A stretch of DNA of 44,963 bases. Source: Anaerolineales bacterium (lineage in GTDB: Bacteria; Chloroflexota; Anaerolineae; Anaerolineales; Villigracilaceae). Where the stretch lies: positions 1 through 44,963 of the forward strand of contig JACZJB010000243.1 of assembly GCA_014860805.1 (NCBI GenBank), given 5' to 3'. The notes under the pieces were generated by a model. That model was not told where the DNA came from. It saw nothing but the letters and a program-made list of their open reading frames with translations, and did not search any database. Within the stretch, counting starts at the first letter, position 1, and each line of letters begins with the position of its first letter. Positions 1-9,745 of this stretch are shown here, piece by piece. A program made the translations under genes and the position numbers.

Positions 1-409
1 GCACCATACCCATGCCAAAGGTCGCAGTAGTGAGCGAAAGCACCGTTCCCACAGGCCATTCGCCGCGCGCCGCAGTCACATAACTAGCCAATGGCGAGGA
101 GACAAAAGCCGTCAACCCGTAGGCAAATAGGCCAAATAAGAAAAGAGGCAGAGTCAATGCGATGCCCATGGTTAACGTGGCAAAGAGTCCCAGCAGCCAG
201 GCGCCAATCAGCAAAGGTCTGCGCCCAATCCGGTCTGCAAGGCGGCCCGCAGGGATGTGTGTGATCGCCATGAAAAAGCCGAACACGCCAAGAATCAATC
301 CGATTTCATACTTACTTAACAAAAATTGAGTATCGAGATAGATCGGCACAAAATTAAAGAACATGCCTTCGCCAAATCCCCACAGAAATAACGCGGCGGC
401 GACAAACAT
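1..409 (-). CDS. MFS transporter, N-terminal part, cut by window edge
   Basis: This is the N-terminal 136 or so residues of a major facilitator superfamily transporter; the rest lies beyond position 1. The translated frame shows hydrophobic helices and the MFS motif A (GRLADRIGRRPLLIGAW) after the second predicted membrane segment. The substrate cannot be told from this part. The ATG at 409 lies 4 nt downstream of the hydrolase stop codon, so it is probably the last visible gene of the long leftward aromatic operon. It could equally be a generic drug or sugar exporter unrelated to aromatics. The reading frame is open through to the window edge. Confidence 0.8.
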   Translation of the reverse strand, partial: MFVAAALFLWGFGEGMFFNFVPIYLDTQFLLSKYEIGLILGVFGFFMAITHIPAGRLADRIGRRPLLIGAWLLGLFATLTMGIALTLPLFLFGLFAYGLTAFVSSPLASYVTAARGEWPVGTVLSLTTATFGMGMV

Positions 410-413
410 AAGA

Positions 414-1196
414 TTACGATTCAAATTGTTTCTCCACCTTACGGATAAATTCCAAAGCCAAATCAAACACCTGCCCCCGGGCCGCGTCCCGCGTCACCAC
501 ATGGCCTGATCCAGTCACATATAGTTTTGTCTTATCTGATGCATTCACCAGCCCGGCAAAAATCTGTTCCATATTTTCAGGCAACACGTACGGGTCATCC
601 TTGGAATGGATCAACAACACAGGTTTGCGGACTTCAGGCAATGCATTTTGCATTTCATTGAGCAACAATTTCAATTGCACGGCAGAACTCAATGGATTCT
701 TTGGATAAGAGATATGAGAAGAAAAAGCATCCTTATCGAACCAGGATGCGCCAGGCATTTCTTTTGATTTTGGTGAATCCTTCACAAAAAAACTATACAG
801 TTTCATCAGCCATAGCGGATAATCTTTAGGCAAATGATACGGCGTGGAAATTCCAACGACACCCGCAACATCCAAACGCGTTGACATGAGCAAGCTTAAC
901 ACGCCGCCCATCGAAAGCCCGACAAAATAGATGCGGTCCACACTGCCGGAGAGCAGATGGAAGCCATCTTCAATGGAGGCAGTCCAATCGGTCCAGCGAG
1001 AGCGGCGCATATCTTCGGGGTTAGTTGCGTGTCCATTGAGGCGGATTCCCAAACAGGTGAGACCCTGTTTATTAAGATAATCCCCCATCCAACGCATTTC
1101 CTTGGGCGTGCCTGTAAAGCCGTGAGTTAACAGTACGCCGGTGCGGCCGCCAGGAAAAAAGAAAGGTTCGGTTGTAGGAATGATTTGATTGTTCAC
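414..1196 (-). CDS. alpha/beta hydrolase, Est30/monoacylglycerol-lipase-like carboxylesterase
   Basis: A soluble serine hydrolase of 260 residues. The oxyanion-hole segment HGFTGTP lies near residues 25-31. The nucleophile elbow GLSMGG places the catalytic serine near residue 95. An acidic residue in SKDDPY (about 200-201) and His in GSGH (about 232) complete the triad. The arrangement resembles Geobacillus Est30-type carboxylesterases, which cleave short to medium acyl esters; the natural substrate is unknown. The start is a GTG that overlaps the aroQ stop by 4 nt, indicating translational coupling. Its place at the end of an aromatic operon may be only positional, as no known shikimate step needs it. 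Confidence 0.85.
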   Translation of the reverse strand: MNNQIIPTTEPFFFPGGRTGVLLTHGFTGTPKEMRWMGDYLNKQGLTCLGIRLNGHATNPEDMRRSRWTDWTASIEDGFHLLSGSVDRIYFVGLSMGGVLSLLMSTRLDVAGVVGISTPYHLPKDYPLWLMKLYSFFVKDSPKSKEMPGASWFDKDAFSSHISYPKNPLSSAVQLKLLLNEMQNALPEVRKPVLLIHSKDDPYVLPENMEQIFAGLVNASDKTKLYVTGSGHVVTRDAARGQVFDLALEFIRKVEKQFES

Positions 1197-1645
1197 ACCT
1201 TGATTATACCCAGCGCGGATATGATATCAATAAGCCCGCGCAAACCCAGCTCATATGAATGCCAGCCAAAACCGCTGACCTTGCCCTTGCATACCGCCGA
1301 GACAAGCGACTTGTGCCGAAACTCCTCGCGCGCATACACATTCGACAAATGCACTTCGATCACAGGGATCACAATCGCTGAGATCGCATCACGTAACGAA
1401 ACCGACGTATGAGTGTATCCGCCCGGGTTGAACACCACACCATTCGCCCAAGTCCGCGCATCGTGCAGGGCGTCTATCAACGCGCCTTCATGATTCGATT
1501 GCATACAAGTTATCTCCGCGCCTAATTCTTTGCCTAACAAAACCATTTTTTCATTAATACCATCCAATGTCATCGAACCATACACTTCCGGTTCGCGTGC
1601 GCCAAGCAGATTCAAATTGGGGCCATGCAAGATTAGTATTTTCAT
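1193..1645 (-). CDS. aroQ: type II 3-dehydroquinate dehydratase
   Basis: Catalyses the third shikimate step, 3-dehydroquinate to 3-dehydroshikimate, in the cytoplasm. The 150-residue length fits the type II (dodecameric AroQ) family. The N-terminal GPNLNLLGAREPEVYG motif contains the flexible-loop Arg and catalytic Tyr, and NPGGYTHTSVSLRDAI lies in the middle. I chose the ATG at 1645 because family members begin at MKILILHGPN; an upstream in-frame start would add 18 charged residues lying in repeat-rich intergenic DNA. It is followed directly by the hydrolase (4-nt overlap) and preceded by a 119-bp gap carrying an inverted repeat. Confidence 0.95.
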   Translation of the reverse strand: MKILILHGPNLNLLGAREPEVYGSMTLDGINEKMVLLGKELGAEITCMQSNHEGALIDALHDARTWANGVVFNPGGYTHTSVSLRDAISAIVIPVIEVHLSNVYAREEFRHKSLVSAVCKGKVSGFGWHSYELGLRGLIDIISALGIIKV

Positions 1646-1664
1646 TTTCTCATCTTCTTCCTCG

Positions 1665-1722
1665 CTGAGCGGAGCGTCCTTCGACTGCGGGCTTCGCAAA
1701 AACCGCTCCGCCCTCCGCTCAG
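1665..1722. repeat. REP-like imperfect inverted repeat between aroKB and aroQ
   Basis: The gap 1646-1764 has no convincing gene. CTGAGCGGAG (1665-1674) is repeated in inverse orientation as CTCCGCTCAG (1713-1722), with GTCGAAG-type words around it. Similar words occur in the gaps at 8.5 and 14.9 kb and inside two attC sites. It may act as a REP-like element or an mRNA-stabilising hairpin within the operon; no U tract argues against a terminator. Confidence 0.55.
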
Positions 1723-1764
1723 AACGGAAAACACTCCAGGAAAGAGCGTAGTCGAAGCGCGATA

Positions 1765-3267
1765 TTATTCTATTATTACTGACTCCAAGTCACTCACATC
1801 AACCAATTCCACCCTGCCAATTTCAACAGGCAGGGCAAAGCGGATGGCTTTCGCATTCTTCTTCTTATCCACACGCATCGCTTGGATTATCTCCTCACGC
1901 GGCATTGCTTCAGGGATTTGGATGGGCAGCCCCAAGGCCTTGAACGACTCAGTCACCGCCTCCACCAACCCTTCACCTGCCAGCCCAACCCGGGCAGCAT
2001 ACTTCGCCTCAGCAACAATACCAATAGCAATTGCCTCGCCATGCCGTAGCTCAAATTTGCTCACTAATTCCACAGCATGACCAACAGTGTGGCCCAAATT
2101 CAATGCGGCACGGAATCCCTTTTCGTAGGGGTCTTCCTCGATGACTTTTATTTTGACCGCCATTGCACGCTTGACGATCTCCTCAAGATTGTTTTTTACC
2201 CAATCCATGCCGCGTGAACATAGCTCGAACAATTCAGGGTCTGAGATGATGCCATGTTTAACCACTTCCGCCATGCCAGAGATCAGTTCGCGTTCGGGCA
2301 GGGTGAGTAAAAGGCTTGGGTCCGCAAGAACCAGTTTCGGAGGATAAAAAGAGCCGATGAGGTTCTTCCCTTCAGGTAAGTCGAAACCAGTCTTACCTCC
2401 GAGCGAAGCGTCCACCATCGAAAGCAGAGTCGTCGGGATGCCGATCCAATTGATGCCGCGCATGTAGGTTGCAGCGGCAAAGCCCGCCATGTCACCGATC
2501 ACGCCGCCGCCCAGAGCAATGACCGTGCTTTTGCGGTCAAGTCCATTTTCAAGAAATGCCTTCCACAAATGTGAAATCGTTTCGAGATTTTTATGCGCCT
2601 CACCCGCAGGAATGACAACAGACTTTGAAACCTGCAAAACCGTTTGGATCTTTTCAAGATAGTGTCTCGCCACATTTTCATCGGTGACGATGATCGAGCT
2701 TGCGAAAGGCAAGGTTTTAATTTCCCCAACGCGGACATCGTACTCCCCCATCGCGGAGAGATGATGCCAGCCTAATATATCCTGAACTTGCCGAGCATTT
2801 TGCTCAGCAGTCTTTCCGTCTACGTGAATAAGCATGGAAAAAGAGTTATAGTGCTCGCCGCGTTTTGCAAGTAATGTTGAAAGTTTTTCCTGCAAGTCAC
2901 CTGTCAACAAAGGACGATTTCCAGATTCACCCTGCAGCCTTTCAAGCAAAGTAGCCAGTTCAGCCACGAGCAAAACAACTTTGCCGTTGCTCTCTACAAA
3001 AGCACGATTCTCCTGGCGCAACAAAGCGCCGCCGCCTAAAGCAACTACGCTTTCTCCTTCTGCAATAAGATCTTTCAGCGCCGCAGATTCGAGATCGCGG
3101 AAAGCAGGCTCACCCTGTTGCTCCATGATTTGTGGAATAGATATCCCCGCGTTCGTTTCGATGACACGGTCAAGATCGATGAAAGGAAGCTTCAGGTTGA
3201 GAGCAAGTTTTCTCCCAACTGTCGATTTACCCGTTCCAGGCGGGCCGTAGAGGAAGATGTGAGTCAT
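1765..3267 (-). CDS. aroKB: fused shikimate kinase / 3-dehydroquinate synthase
   Basis: A bifunctional 500-residue cytoplasmic enzyme. Residues 1 to about 165 are shikimate kinase with a Walker A GPPGTGKST at 8-16, the shikimate-binding DR segment (DLDRVIE) and GGGALLR. The rest, from about residue 175, is 3-dehydroquinate synthase with the NAD-binding GGGVIGDMAGFAAATYMRG, PTTLLSMVDASLGGKTG and the metal-ligand LNLGHTVGHAVE. The kinase phosphorylates shikimate (step 5) and the synthase cyclises DAHP (step 2), so the fused activities are not consecutive. The ATG at 3267 sits 2 nt from the aroC stop. No key motif appears missing. Confidence 0.95.
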   Translation of the reverse strand: MTHIFLYGPPGTGKSTVGRKLALNLKLPFIDLDRVIETNAGISIPQIMEQQGEPAFRDLESAALKDLIAEGESVVALGGGALLRQENRAFVESNGKVVLLVAELATLLERLQGESGNRPLLTGDLQEKLSTLLAKRGEHYNSFSMLIHVDGKTAEQNARQVQDILGWHHLSAMGEYDVRVGEIKTLPFASSIIVTDENVARHYLEKIQTVLQVSKSVVIPAGEAHKNLETISHLWKAFLENGLDRKSTVIALGGGVIGDMAGFAAATYMRGINWIGIPTTLLSMVDASLGGKTGFDLPEGKNLIGSFYPPKLVLADPSLLLTLPERELISGMAEVVKHGIISDPELFELCSRGMDWVKNNLEEIVKRAMAVKIKVIEEDPYEKGFRAALNLGHTVGHAVELVSKFELRHGEAIAIGIVAEAKYAARVGLAGEGLVEAVTESFKALGLPIQIPEAMPREEIIQAMRVDKKKNAKAIRFALPVEIGRVELVDVSDLESVIIE

Positions 3268-3269
3268 GG

Positions 3270-4439
3270 TTATTCCCAGAAGATATGCGGGATATTATCC
3301 ATCGGCAGATCATCAAGAGTTGCTTTACGCAACATCTCAAATCTTGGTTTCATTTCGTTCAATGAGTCACCGCCAATTTTTTCGAGGAGAGCATCTGCCA
3401 GCACAAAGGCAACCATCGCTTCAAGGATGGGAACCGCACGCGGCACGGGGCAGAAGTCGGAGCGTTCGTATTTGGTGGATGCATCTGCTTTTAGTGCCAG
3501 ATCAACTGTCGGCTGAGGAAGAAGCGTGGTGGCGATCGGTTTCATCGCGGCGCGGATGATGATCGGTTGTCCGTTGGATACGCCTCCCTCAGTTCCTCCA
3601 GCTCTATTCGTTGCACGTTGCAAATTGTCATGCTGCAGGTTGATTGAGTCGTGGGCTTGCGTGCCAATGCGTCTTGCATTTTCAAACGCATCGCCAACTT
3701 CCACGCCTTTGATCGCCTGCACGGACATGATAGCATGCGCGAGTTTGGCTTCGAGGCGACGGTCCCATTGCACGAAACTGCCGAGCCCAACGGGAAGATT
3801 GAGTGCAATGATCTCGAGGATGCCGCCGAGGGTGTTCTTGCCGTGAATGATCTTTTCGATCTCATCACGCATCAATTGCGCGGACTTTGGGTCTGGACAC
3901 CGCACATCGGACTCTTCTGCACGCTGAAAGCGTTCTTCGTAAGGCACATCGTTGAAGTTTGCGGTGACTTCGCCAATGGATGCAACGTAACCGCCAACAA
4001 CGATGCCAAACTGATTCAGAAAATGTTTGCAGACTGCGCCTGCAGCAACACGCATGGTGGTTTCGCGAGCGGAGGCACGTTCGAGTGCAGGACGTAAATC
4101 TTTATAGCCATATTTGACTGCACCTGTCAGGTCCGCATGACCTGGACGAGGAGCGGTCATCGGTTCCACTTCCTTGCCTTTCCATTTGACATGGTCATCG
4201 TTTTGCACAATGAGGGCGATCGGTGCGCCTGTAGTTTCACCAGCCATGACACCACCAGTGATCTGCACGGTGTCTTTTTCGATCTTCATTCGTCCGCCTG
4301 AACCGTATCCTTGTTGACGGCGGGCGAGGTCTTTGTTGATGATGTCGGGTATGAGGGGAAGCCCAGCGGGGATGCCATCGAGGATGGCAGTGAGGGAAGG
4401 TCCGTGGGATTCGCCTGCGGTGAGGAAGCGTAAGGACAT
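3270..4439 (-). CDS. aroC: chorismate synthase
   Basis: Converts 5-enolpyruvylshikimate-3-phosphate to chorismate using reduced FMN. The 389-residue product starts with the family hallmark MSLRFLTAGESHGP and carries RASARETTMR and GTEGGVSNGQPI, all family signatures. Length is normal for the monofunctional bacterial enzyme. It lies between aroE (29 bp upstream) and aroKB (2 bp downstream) in the operon, so the pathway's last common step is co-transcribed with steps 2 and 5. Confidence 0.96.
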   Translation of the reverse strand: MSLRFLTAGESHGPSLTAILDGIPAGLPLIPDIINKDLARRQQGYGSGGRMKIEKDTVQITGGVMAGETTGAPIALIVQNDDHVKWKGKEVEPMTAPRPGHADLTGAVKYGYKDLRPALERASARETTMRVAAGAVCKHFLNQFGIVVGGYVASIGEVTANFNDVPYEERFQRAEESDVRCPDPKSAQLMRDEIEKIIHGKNTLGGILEIIALNLPVGLGSFVQWDRRLEAKLAHAIMSVQAIKGVEVGDAFENARRIGTQAHDSINLQHDNLQRATNRAGGTEGGVSNGQPIIIRAAMKPIATTLLPQPTVDLALKADASTKYERSDFCPVPRAVPILEAMVAFVLADALLEKIGGDSLNEMKPRFEMLRKATLDDLPMDNIPHIFWE

Positions 4440-4468
4440 TTCAGTCTCCAGTAATCAGTAAGCAGTGA

Positions 4469-5317
4469 TCAGTTTTCAACCGCGCTCCAGAGAACATCAC
4501 GCGGAGGAGTATGTTTTGTCCAAATTTCAAAGGCAAGGGCGGCTTGTTCGATGAGCATGCCGAGCCCAGTTGTGGCTTGCAGTCCTTGTTGTTTTGCTTC
4601 TCGCACGAATTTGGTCTCGCGCGGATTATAGACGAGGTCGTAGATGATTGTACCTTGCGAAAGAATTGATCCTTTGGGGAGTGGGGATGAGTCTATGTTG
4701 GGGGTCATTCCTAAGGGAGTTGTGTTGACGGTGAGTTGAACGTTGGAAAGTTTGAAGGTTTGCAGGTCCAATTCGATGGTAGTGACACCTTCGAATTGAG
4801 AAGCAAGTTCTTCAGCCTGTTCAAGTCTGCGGGCAGCGATGGCGACGTTCCAGCCATCATTGACTAATGCATAAACCACTGCCTTTGCAGATCCACCTGC
4901 TCCTAAAACCAGAACTGACTTGTTTCTTTGTCTACTTGTTTCCCTTTCTACGAATCTCTTCAAGTCAGAAAGAAAACCTGTGGCGTCGGTGTTATCGCCG
5001 ATGAGTTTATTGCTTTTCAGGTAAATCGTATTGACTGCGCCGATGGCTTGGGCAGTTGGTGTGAGTTCGTCAATGAGTTCAATGACGTTTTGTTTGTGCG
5101 GTATGGTTACGTTGAGTCCATGGATTTCGCCAGAACGGACATGAGCAAGCAAATCCTTCAATCCTTTTTTGTCATCAGGTGCGATAGGGAACAAAGAATA
5201 GTCACCTTGTAATCCACAGGCTTTCAACGCGGCAGTGTGGATCTTGGGTGAGAGGGAGTGACCGAGGGGGTAACCGATCAATCCAAGTTTGAAAGTTGGA
5301 AGGTTGGAAGGTTGCAT
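4469..5317 (-). CDS. aroE: shikimate dehydrogenase
   Basis: NADP-dependent reduction of 3-dehydroshikimate to shikimate. In 282 residues it has the shikimate-binding SLSPKIH near residue 22, NVTIPHK with the catalytic Lys near 74, the NTDATGF segment, the nucleotide-binding VLGAGGSAKAV and NTTPLGM. The annotated ATG at 5317 has no visible Shine-Dalgarno sequence and lies 5 nt after the aroA stop, so initiation is probably coupled to aroA translation. The first dozen residues are not conserved. Confidence 0.95.
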   Translation of the reverse strand: MQPSNLPTFKLGLIGYPLGHSLSPKIHTAALKACGLQGDYSLFPIAPDDKKGLKDLLAHVRSGEIHGLNVTIPHKQNVIELIDELTPTAQAIGAVNTIYLKSNKLIGDNTDATGFLSDLKRFVERETSRQRNKSVLVLGAGGSAKAVVYALVNDGWNVAIAARRLEQAEELASQFEGVTTIELDLQTFKLSNVQLTVNTTPLGMTPNIDSSPLPKGSILSQGTIIYDLVYNPRETKFVREAKQQGLQATTGLGMLIEQAALAFEIWTKHTPPRDVLWSAVEN

Positions 5318-5322
5318 GTTGT

Positions 5323-6600
5323 TTATCGTAAAGTTTCCAGCACTTCAAAAAAGTTAGGGAACGTTTTCGAGACACAGGATGGATTCTCGATCGTGACTCC
5401 GTCAAAACGCAAACCGATCAGGGAGAACGCCATTGCCATACGGTGGTCGTTGTAGGTTTGAATGGACGCCACTCGCATCTTTTCACAGGGATAAATGGTC
5501 ATGCCATCTTCATGTTCTTCCACGCTGACGCCGAGTCGTTTGAGTTCGGTGCAGGTCGCGTTGACTCGATCGGTCTCTTTGACTCTTGCAGATGCAATAC
5601 CACGGATTCTTGTCGGTGAATCAGCAAACGGGGCAATGGCGGCGAGGGTTTGAGCAGTGTCAGGGATGTCGCGCATGTCTATGTCAATTCCAACGATGGA
5701 CGATGGACCGTGGACCGTGATTGAGCTGTCAGCTTCGCTTACACTACAGCCCATTTTTTGAAGGACATCGAGGAAGGCAATATCGCCTTGCACGGATTGG
5801 CGCGAGATGTTTTCTACTTTGACCGTCCCGCCGCAGATGGCTGGCACGGCAAAGAAGTAGGATGCGGCAGAGGCGTCGGATTCGATGGCATAGGTAGAAA
5901 GTGGCGAGTAGAAAGACGGATGAATGGTAAAGCGATTGTAGTCCTCGCGTTCGATTTCCACACCGAAGTCTTTCATGATGTTGATGGTCATGTCCACATA
6001 GGGTTTGGAGTTGAGTTCGGTTGAGAGCGTCACTGTGATGGGGCTTTGAGCATACGGGGCGACCATCAGCAAAGCGGATAAAAACTGAGATGAAATGTCC
6101 CCAGCGATTTTTGTCTTACCACCAGGCAAACCTTTTGCGAATATTTCCACAGGTGGACAGTTATTTTTGGCTTCCATTTCCACACCCAGTTGGTTGAGGG
6201 CATTCATCAAGTCACCGATAGGACGCTCTCTCATGCGTGGCTCGCCATCGAGGATGTACTCGCCATTGCCAAGAGTGAGGAAAGCAGAAAGAAATCTCGC
6301 GGCTGTCCCTGCGTTGCCGATGAAGAGTTCAGCTTTCTCGGCAGGGATCTTTCCACCGAGACCTGTGACGGTCATTTCGTGATTGGCTTCATCAAGTTGA
6401 AGGTCAAAGCCAAGCGTTTGTAGGGCTTGAGCAAAGTATTTTGAGTCGTCAGAGAAAAGAGCGTTTGTTAAACGAGTGGTTCCATTTGCGAGAGCAGCGA
6501 CCAACAAGGCACGGTTGGTCAATGACTTGGAGCCAGGCACGCGGACAGTGGTATTCAATGGATGTGGTATGGGTTCGATCTTTAATGAAGAGGATGTCAT
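5323..6600 (-). CDS. aroA: 5-enolpyruvylshikimate-3-phosphate synthase
   Basis: Transfers enolpyruvyl from PEP to shikimate 3-phosphate. The 425-residue product has VPGSKSLTNRALL near the N terminus, GNAGTAARFLSAF, DGEPRMRERPIGDL, and the C-terminal YNDHRMAMAFSLIG. These are the substrate-binding and catalytic motifs of the two inside-out alpha/beta domains. The start overlaps the tyrA stop by 4 nt. The order tyrA-aroA-aroE-aroC is a tightly packed run, consistent with one transcript. Confidence 0.96.
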   Translation of the reverse strand: MTSSSLKIEPIPHPLNTTVRVPGSKSLTNRALLVAALANGTTRLTNALFSDDSKYFAQALQTLGFDLQLDEANHEMTVTGLGGKIPAEKAELFIGNAGTAARFLSAFLTLGNGEYILDGEPRMRERPIGDLMNALNQLGVEMEAKNNCPPVEIFAKGLPGGKTKIAGDISSQFLSALLMVAPYAQSPITVTLSTELNSKPYVDMTINIMKDFGVEIEREDYNRFTIHPSFYSPLSTYAIESDASAASYFFAVPAICGGTVKVENISRQSVQGDIAFLDVLQKMGCSVSEADSSITVHGPSSIVGIDIDMRDIPDTAQTLAAIAPFADSPTRIRGIASARVKETDRVNATCTELKRLGVSVEEHEDGMTIYPCEKMRVASIQTYNDHRMAMAFSLIGLRFDGVTIENPSCVSKTFPNFFEVLETLR

Positions 6601-7472
6601 TGTGTGAGTATCTGGTATTTGGTTTGGGCGTCGTTCAAAATGGACTCGAGTTTTTCAAAATCTTCTGAAGATAAAGCAGATTCGAGTTTTGCCAATTCAT
6701 TTTGTAATCCATGCAATGCAGTCAATACATTTTCACGATTGGATTGTAAAACACCCAACATCATCGAAGATGATGTCCCTGCTACACGACTTGTGGATCT
6801 AAATCCTGTTCCAATGAATGAGGCAAAGCTATCTGGTGTGGTGAGTGCCAGCGCCGATGCAAGAACAAATGGCAAGTGACTTGTCGCTGCCAGAATGCGG
6901 TCATGTTCGGATGCATCAAGGACCGTCGCTTTTGCGCCGAGAGCTTCGATGATCTGGTTTGCAGCGGATAATGCTCGCTTGGAGGTACGCTCCAAAGGTG
7001 TGAGTAAAAACGGAGCAGCATAATACAACGTTCTTTCTGCATTCGCAAGCGAGAGTTTTTCCTTGCCGCAGATGGGATGTCCGCCGATGGGGTCGAAGCG
7101 TTCGGGCAGGCGTGACATGGAGTCAACGATCAACTTTTTCGTAGAACCCAGGTCCATGACGATGCAGGAGTTGGGCATGAGCGTTGGCAATTTCTCAAGC
7201 AGAGTCAAGATCGCGGGAACGGGAGTTGCAAGGATAATCATGTCAATGCCCTTCGACTGCGCTGACGCTCCCCTCAGGGCGGAAGTAGGATCGCTGTCAG
7301 CGTAATCGACGATGTGTTGGGACAGGGCAAGTTCGAGCGTGGGAAGATGCGGATCAATCCCATAGAGGGCGGCGCACTTGCCTTTGAGTCCCAACGCGAG
7401 CGAACCACCCATCAATCCCAATCCGATGATGGCGATCTTGGACTCTGCGAGATTAAAGTCAGGCTGTGACAT
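6597..7472 (-). CDS. tyrA: prephenate dehydrogenase (TyrA family)
   Basis: Oxidative decarboxylation of prephenate to 4-hydroxyphenylpyruvate, or the arogenate equivalent, in tyrosine synthesis. The N-terminal Rossmann motif [17 protein letters not shown] is clear, followed by DLGSTK and the active-site GGHPICGKE. At 291 residues it is the short form with no fused ACT domain or chorismate mutase; mutase activity is supplied by aroH upstream. It overlaps the end of the preceding DAHP synthase by 14 bp and the start of aroA by 4 bp. Specificity for prephenate versus arogenate cannot be settled by eye. Confidence 0.92.
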   Translation of the reverse strand: MSQPDFNLAESKIAIIGLGLMGGSLALGLKGKCAALYGIDPHLPTLELALSQHIVDYADSDPTSALRGASAQSKGIDMIILATPVPAILTLLEKLPTLMPNSCIVMDLGSTKKLIVDSMSRLPERFDPIGGHPICGKEKLSLANAERTLYYAAPFLLTPLERTSKRALSAANQIIEALGAKATVLDASEHDRILAATSHLPFVLASALALTTPDSFASFIGTGFRSTSRVAGTSSSMMLGVLQSNRENVLTALHGLQNELAKLESALSSEDFEKLESILNDAQTKYQILTQ

Positions 7473-8493
7473 GTTGAGAGACGAGGCGACGATCCACCGC
7501 TTCAGCCACCGCTTTGACCTGCTTCACCATTTTGGCGAATGCTTCAGGCGTGAGCGATTGCTTGCCATCGGAGACGGCGTGCGCAGGGTCTTGATGCACT
7601 TCGACGATGACGCCATCGGCACCCGCGGCAACACCTGCTTTGGCAATGTTGGACACATATTTTGAATCGCCAGTGGAATGACTCGGGTCGATGATAACGG
7701 GAAGATGCGTAAGTTCTTTGAGAACAGGGATGGCGTTGATGTCGGTGGTGTTGCGCGTGGAGGTTTCGAAAGTGCGGATACCGCGCTCGCATAGAATGAC
7801 ACGAGTGTTGCCGCCACTGAGAATGTATTCGCTTGCCATGAGCATCTCTTCCACGGTAGCAGACATGCCACGCTTGAAAAGAACAGGGATGCGGGTTTCA
7901 CCAAGCGCACGGAGAAGATTGAAGTTCTGCATGTTGCGCGCGCCAAGTTGAAAAACATCGACGTACTTTTCCATCATCTTGATCTGCGAGACGGCCATTA
8001 CTTCTGTGACGATGGGCAGGCCCGTTTGTTCGCGAGCTTCAGCCATGTATTCAAGCCCTTCCTCACCAAGACCTTGAAATGAATAAGGTGATGTGCGCGG
8101 CTTGAACACGCCGCCGCGCAACGCATTCGCGCCCGCTTCTTTCACTGCATGTGCAATTTCCAAAATTTGTTCGCGGGATTCCACTGAACAGGGTCCAGCA
8201 ATGATCGGGATCTCGGTCCCGCCAATATGGAAACCATCGAGTTGAAAAATGGAATCGTGTTCATGGAATTGACGGGAGGCAAGTTTATACGGTTTGGAAA
8301 TGCGCTGCACTTCCATCACACCAGGCAATGCCTCGAAGATCTCTTTCGGAACGTAATGCCCGTCACCGACCGCGCCGATGATGGTTTGTTCAACGCCAAA
8401 AATGGGATGAGAAGATAAGTTCTGTTTTTCGATCTCAGCAATCACTGCGTCTATCTGCTCTTTGGGTGCACCAGGGTGCATGATGATCATCAT
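7459..8493 (-). CDS. aroF: DAHP synthase, type I-beta, copy 1
   Basis: Condenses PEP and erythrose 4-phosphate, the first committed shikimate step. The 344-residue protein has a short N-terminal ferredoxin-like (ACT-like) domain of about 90 residues, as in the Thermotoga enzyme, then the barrel with [34 protein letters not shown] and [12 protein letters not shown]. In the Thermotoga type the N-terminal domain mediates feedback by Tyr/Phe, so allosteric control is plausible. A closely similar paralog lies 128 bp upstream. The gene overlaps tyrA by 14 bp. Confidence 0.93.
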   Translation of the reverse strand: MMIIMHPGAPKEQIDAVIAEIEKQNLSSHPIFGVEQTIIGAVGDGHYVPKEIFEALPGVMEVQRISKPYKLASRQFHEHDSIFQLDGFHIGGTEIPIIAGPCSVESREQILEIAHAVKEAGANALRGGVFKPRTSPYSFQGLGEEGLEYMAEAREQTGLPIVTEVMAVSQIKMMEKYVDVFQLGARNMQNFNLLRALGETRIPVLFKRGMSATVEEMLMASEYILSGGNTRVILCERGIRTFETSTRNTTDINAIPVLKELTHLPVIIDPSHSTGDSKYVSNIAKAGVAAGADGVIVEVHQDPAHAVSDGKQSLTPEAFAKMVKQVKAVAEAVDRRLVSQHVTA

Positions 8494-8526
8494 AATGTAT
8501 TGAGTCCTATTTGTTTATTTTTCATC

Positions 8527-8613
8527 GCTGGTTGAGTACGAAGGTATCGAAACCAGCATGTAAGCAAAACTACTTTTGTTACTGGTGGTTTCGACTGCTT
8601 GCGCTCAACCACC
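8527..8613. repeat. pair of REP-like hairpins between the two DAHP synthase genes
   Basis: Two adjacent inverted repeats fill this 128-bp gap: GCTGGTT (8527-8533) with AACCAGC (8551-8557), and GGTGGTT (8584-8590) with AACCACC (8607-8613). Both enclose TTGAG and TCGA-type words, so they look like two copies of one short palindromic repeat family. They may separate expression of the two paralogs by affecting mRNA decay. No U tract is present, so a terminator is unlikely. Confidence 0.55.
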
Positions 8614-8621
8614 GAATACTT

Positions 8622-9674
8622 CTACGCCCAACCCTGCTTGGCGTATTCGCCCTGCACAGCGGCAAGTTTGCGTCCCATCACCTGCGCGATCTGTCCGACC
8701 TGTTTGACCATCTCAGCAAACTTTTCAGGTTTCAGTGATTGCCTGCCATCCGAGACTGCTTTGGCTGGGTCGGGATGAACTTCGATAATCAATCCATCCG
8801 CGCCTGCGGCGATGCCTGCGCGGGCGATCGCGGCGACATATTCCGAGTAACCTGTGGAATGAGATGGATCAAGAATAACTGGCAAGTGAGTCAGGTTCTT
8901 CAAAACAGGAATGGCGTTGATGTCCGTTGTGTTACGTGTGGATGTTTCAAAGGTGCGGATGCCGCGCTCGCACAACATCACACGATTGTTTCCACCTGCC
9001 AAAATATACTCAGCAGACATAAGCAGTTCTTCAACAGTGGCAGAGAGTCCGCGCTTGAGCAAGACAGCGGCACGCGTCTCGCCGATGACACGAAGCAAAT
9101 TGAAGTTTTGCATGTTGCGCGCGCCCACCTGCAACACATCCACATATTTCACCATCACATCCACTTGCACCTGCGACATGATCTCAGCAACGATAGGTAA
9201 CCCCGTTTGCTCCCGCGCTTCAGCAAGAAGTTCGAGACCTTCCTCGCCAAGTCCCTGAAAGGAATAGGGTGACGTGCGCGGCTTGAAGACTCCGCCTCGT
9301 AAAGCGGATGCTCCCGCCTCTTTCACAGCCTGGGCTGTTTCTAAAATCTGCGAGCGACTCTCCACTGAACATGGTCCCGCAATGACAGCAATCTCGCCGC
9401 CACCCACTGTAAATCCATCCAATGGCAGGACAGTGTTCTCAGGGTGGAACTGCCGCGAAGCGAGTTTATACGGCTGGGTGATGCGTTGGACGATCTCTAC
9501 CCCGTCCAAGCCTTCGAAGCGTTCGGTTGGGATGCTATGCGTCTCGCCGATGGCACCGATAATCGTCGCTTCGACTCCCTGTGAGAGATGGACGTTCAAC
9601 CCCACAGACTTGACCTTCTCGATCACTGCTTCCACCTGTTGAGGGGTGGCATTGGCTTTCATAATGATCATCAT
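8622..9674 (-). CDS. aroF: DAHP synthase, type I-beta, copy 2
   Basis: Second copy of the first shikimate enzyme, 350 residues, with the same ferredoxin-like N-terminal domain and barrel motifs ([45 protein letters not shown]). It differs from copy 1 mostly in the N-terminal domain and the C-terminal tail, the places expected to change if the two enzymes answer to different end products. It is the second gene of the operon, just after aroH. Both copies start with the same MMIIM, consistent with tandem duplication. Confidence 0.93.
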   Translation of the reverse strand: MMIIMKANATPQQVEAVIEKVKSVGLNVHLSQGVEATIIGAIGETHSIPTERFEGLDGVEIVQRITQPYKLASRQFHPENTVLPLDGFTVGGGEIAVIAGPCSVESRSQILETAQAVKEAGASALRGGVFKPRTSPYSFQGLGEEGLELLAEAREQTGLPIVAEIMSQVQVDVMVKYVDVLQVGARNMQNFNLLRVIGETRAAVLLKRGLSATVEELLMSAEYILAGGNNRVMLCERGIRTFETSTRNTTDINAIPVLKNLTHLPVILDPSHSTGYSEYVAAIARAGIAAGADGLIIEVHPDPAKAVSDGRQSLKPEKFAEMVKQVGQIAQVMGRKLAAVQGEYAKQGWA

Positions 9675-9745
9675 GGTGATTCTCCTGTTTACTTTTAGTG
9701 GTTATGATACGGGCTTCGCCCTACTCGACCACCAGAGTGTTTATG

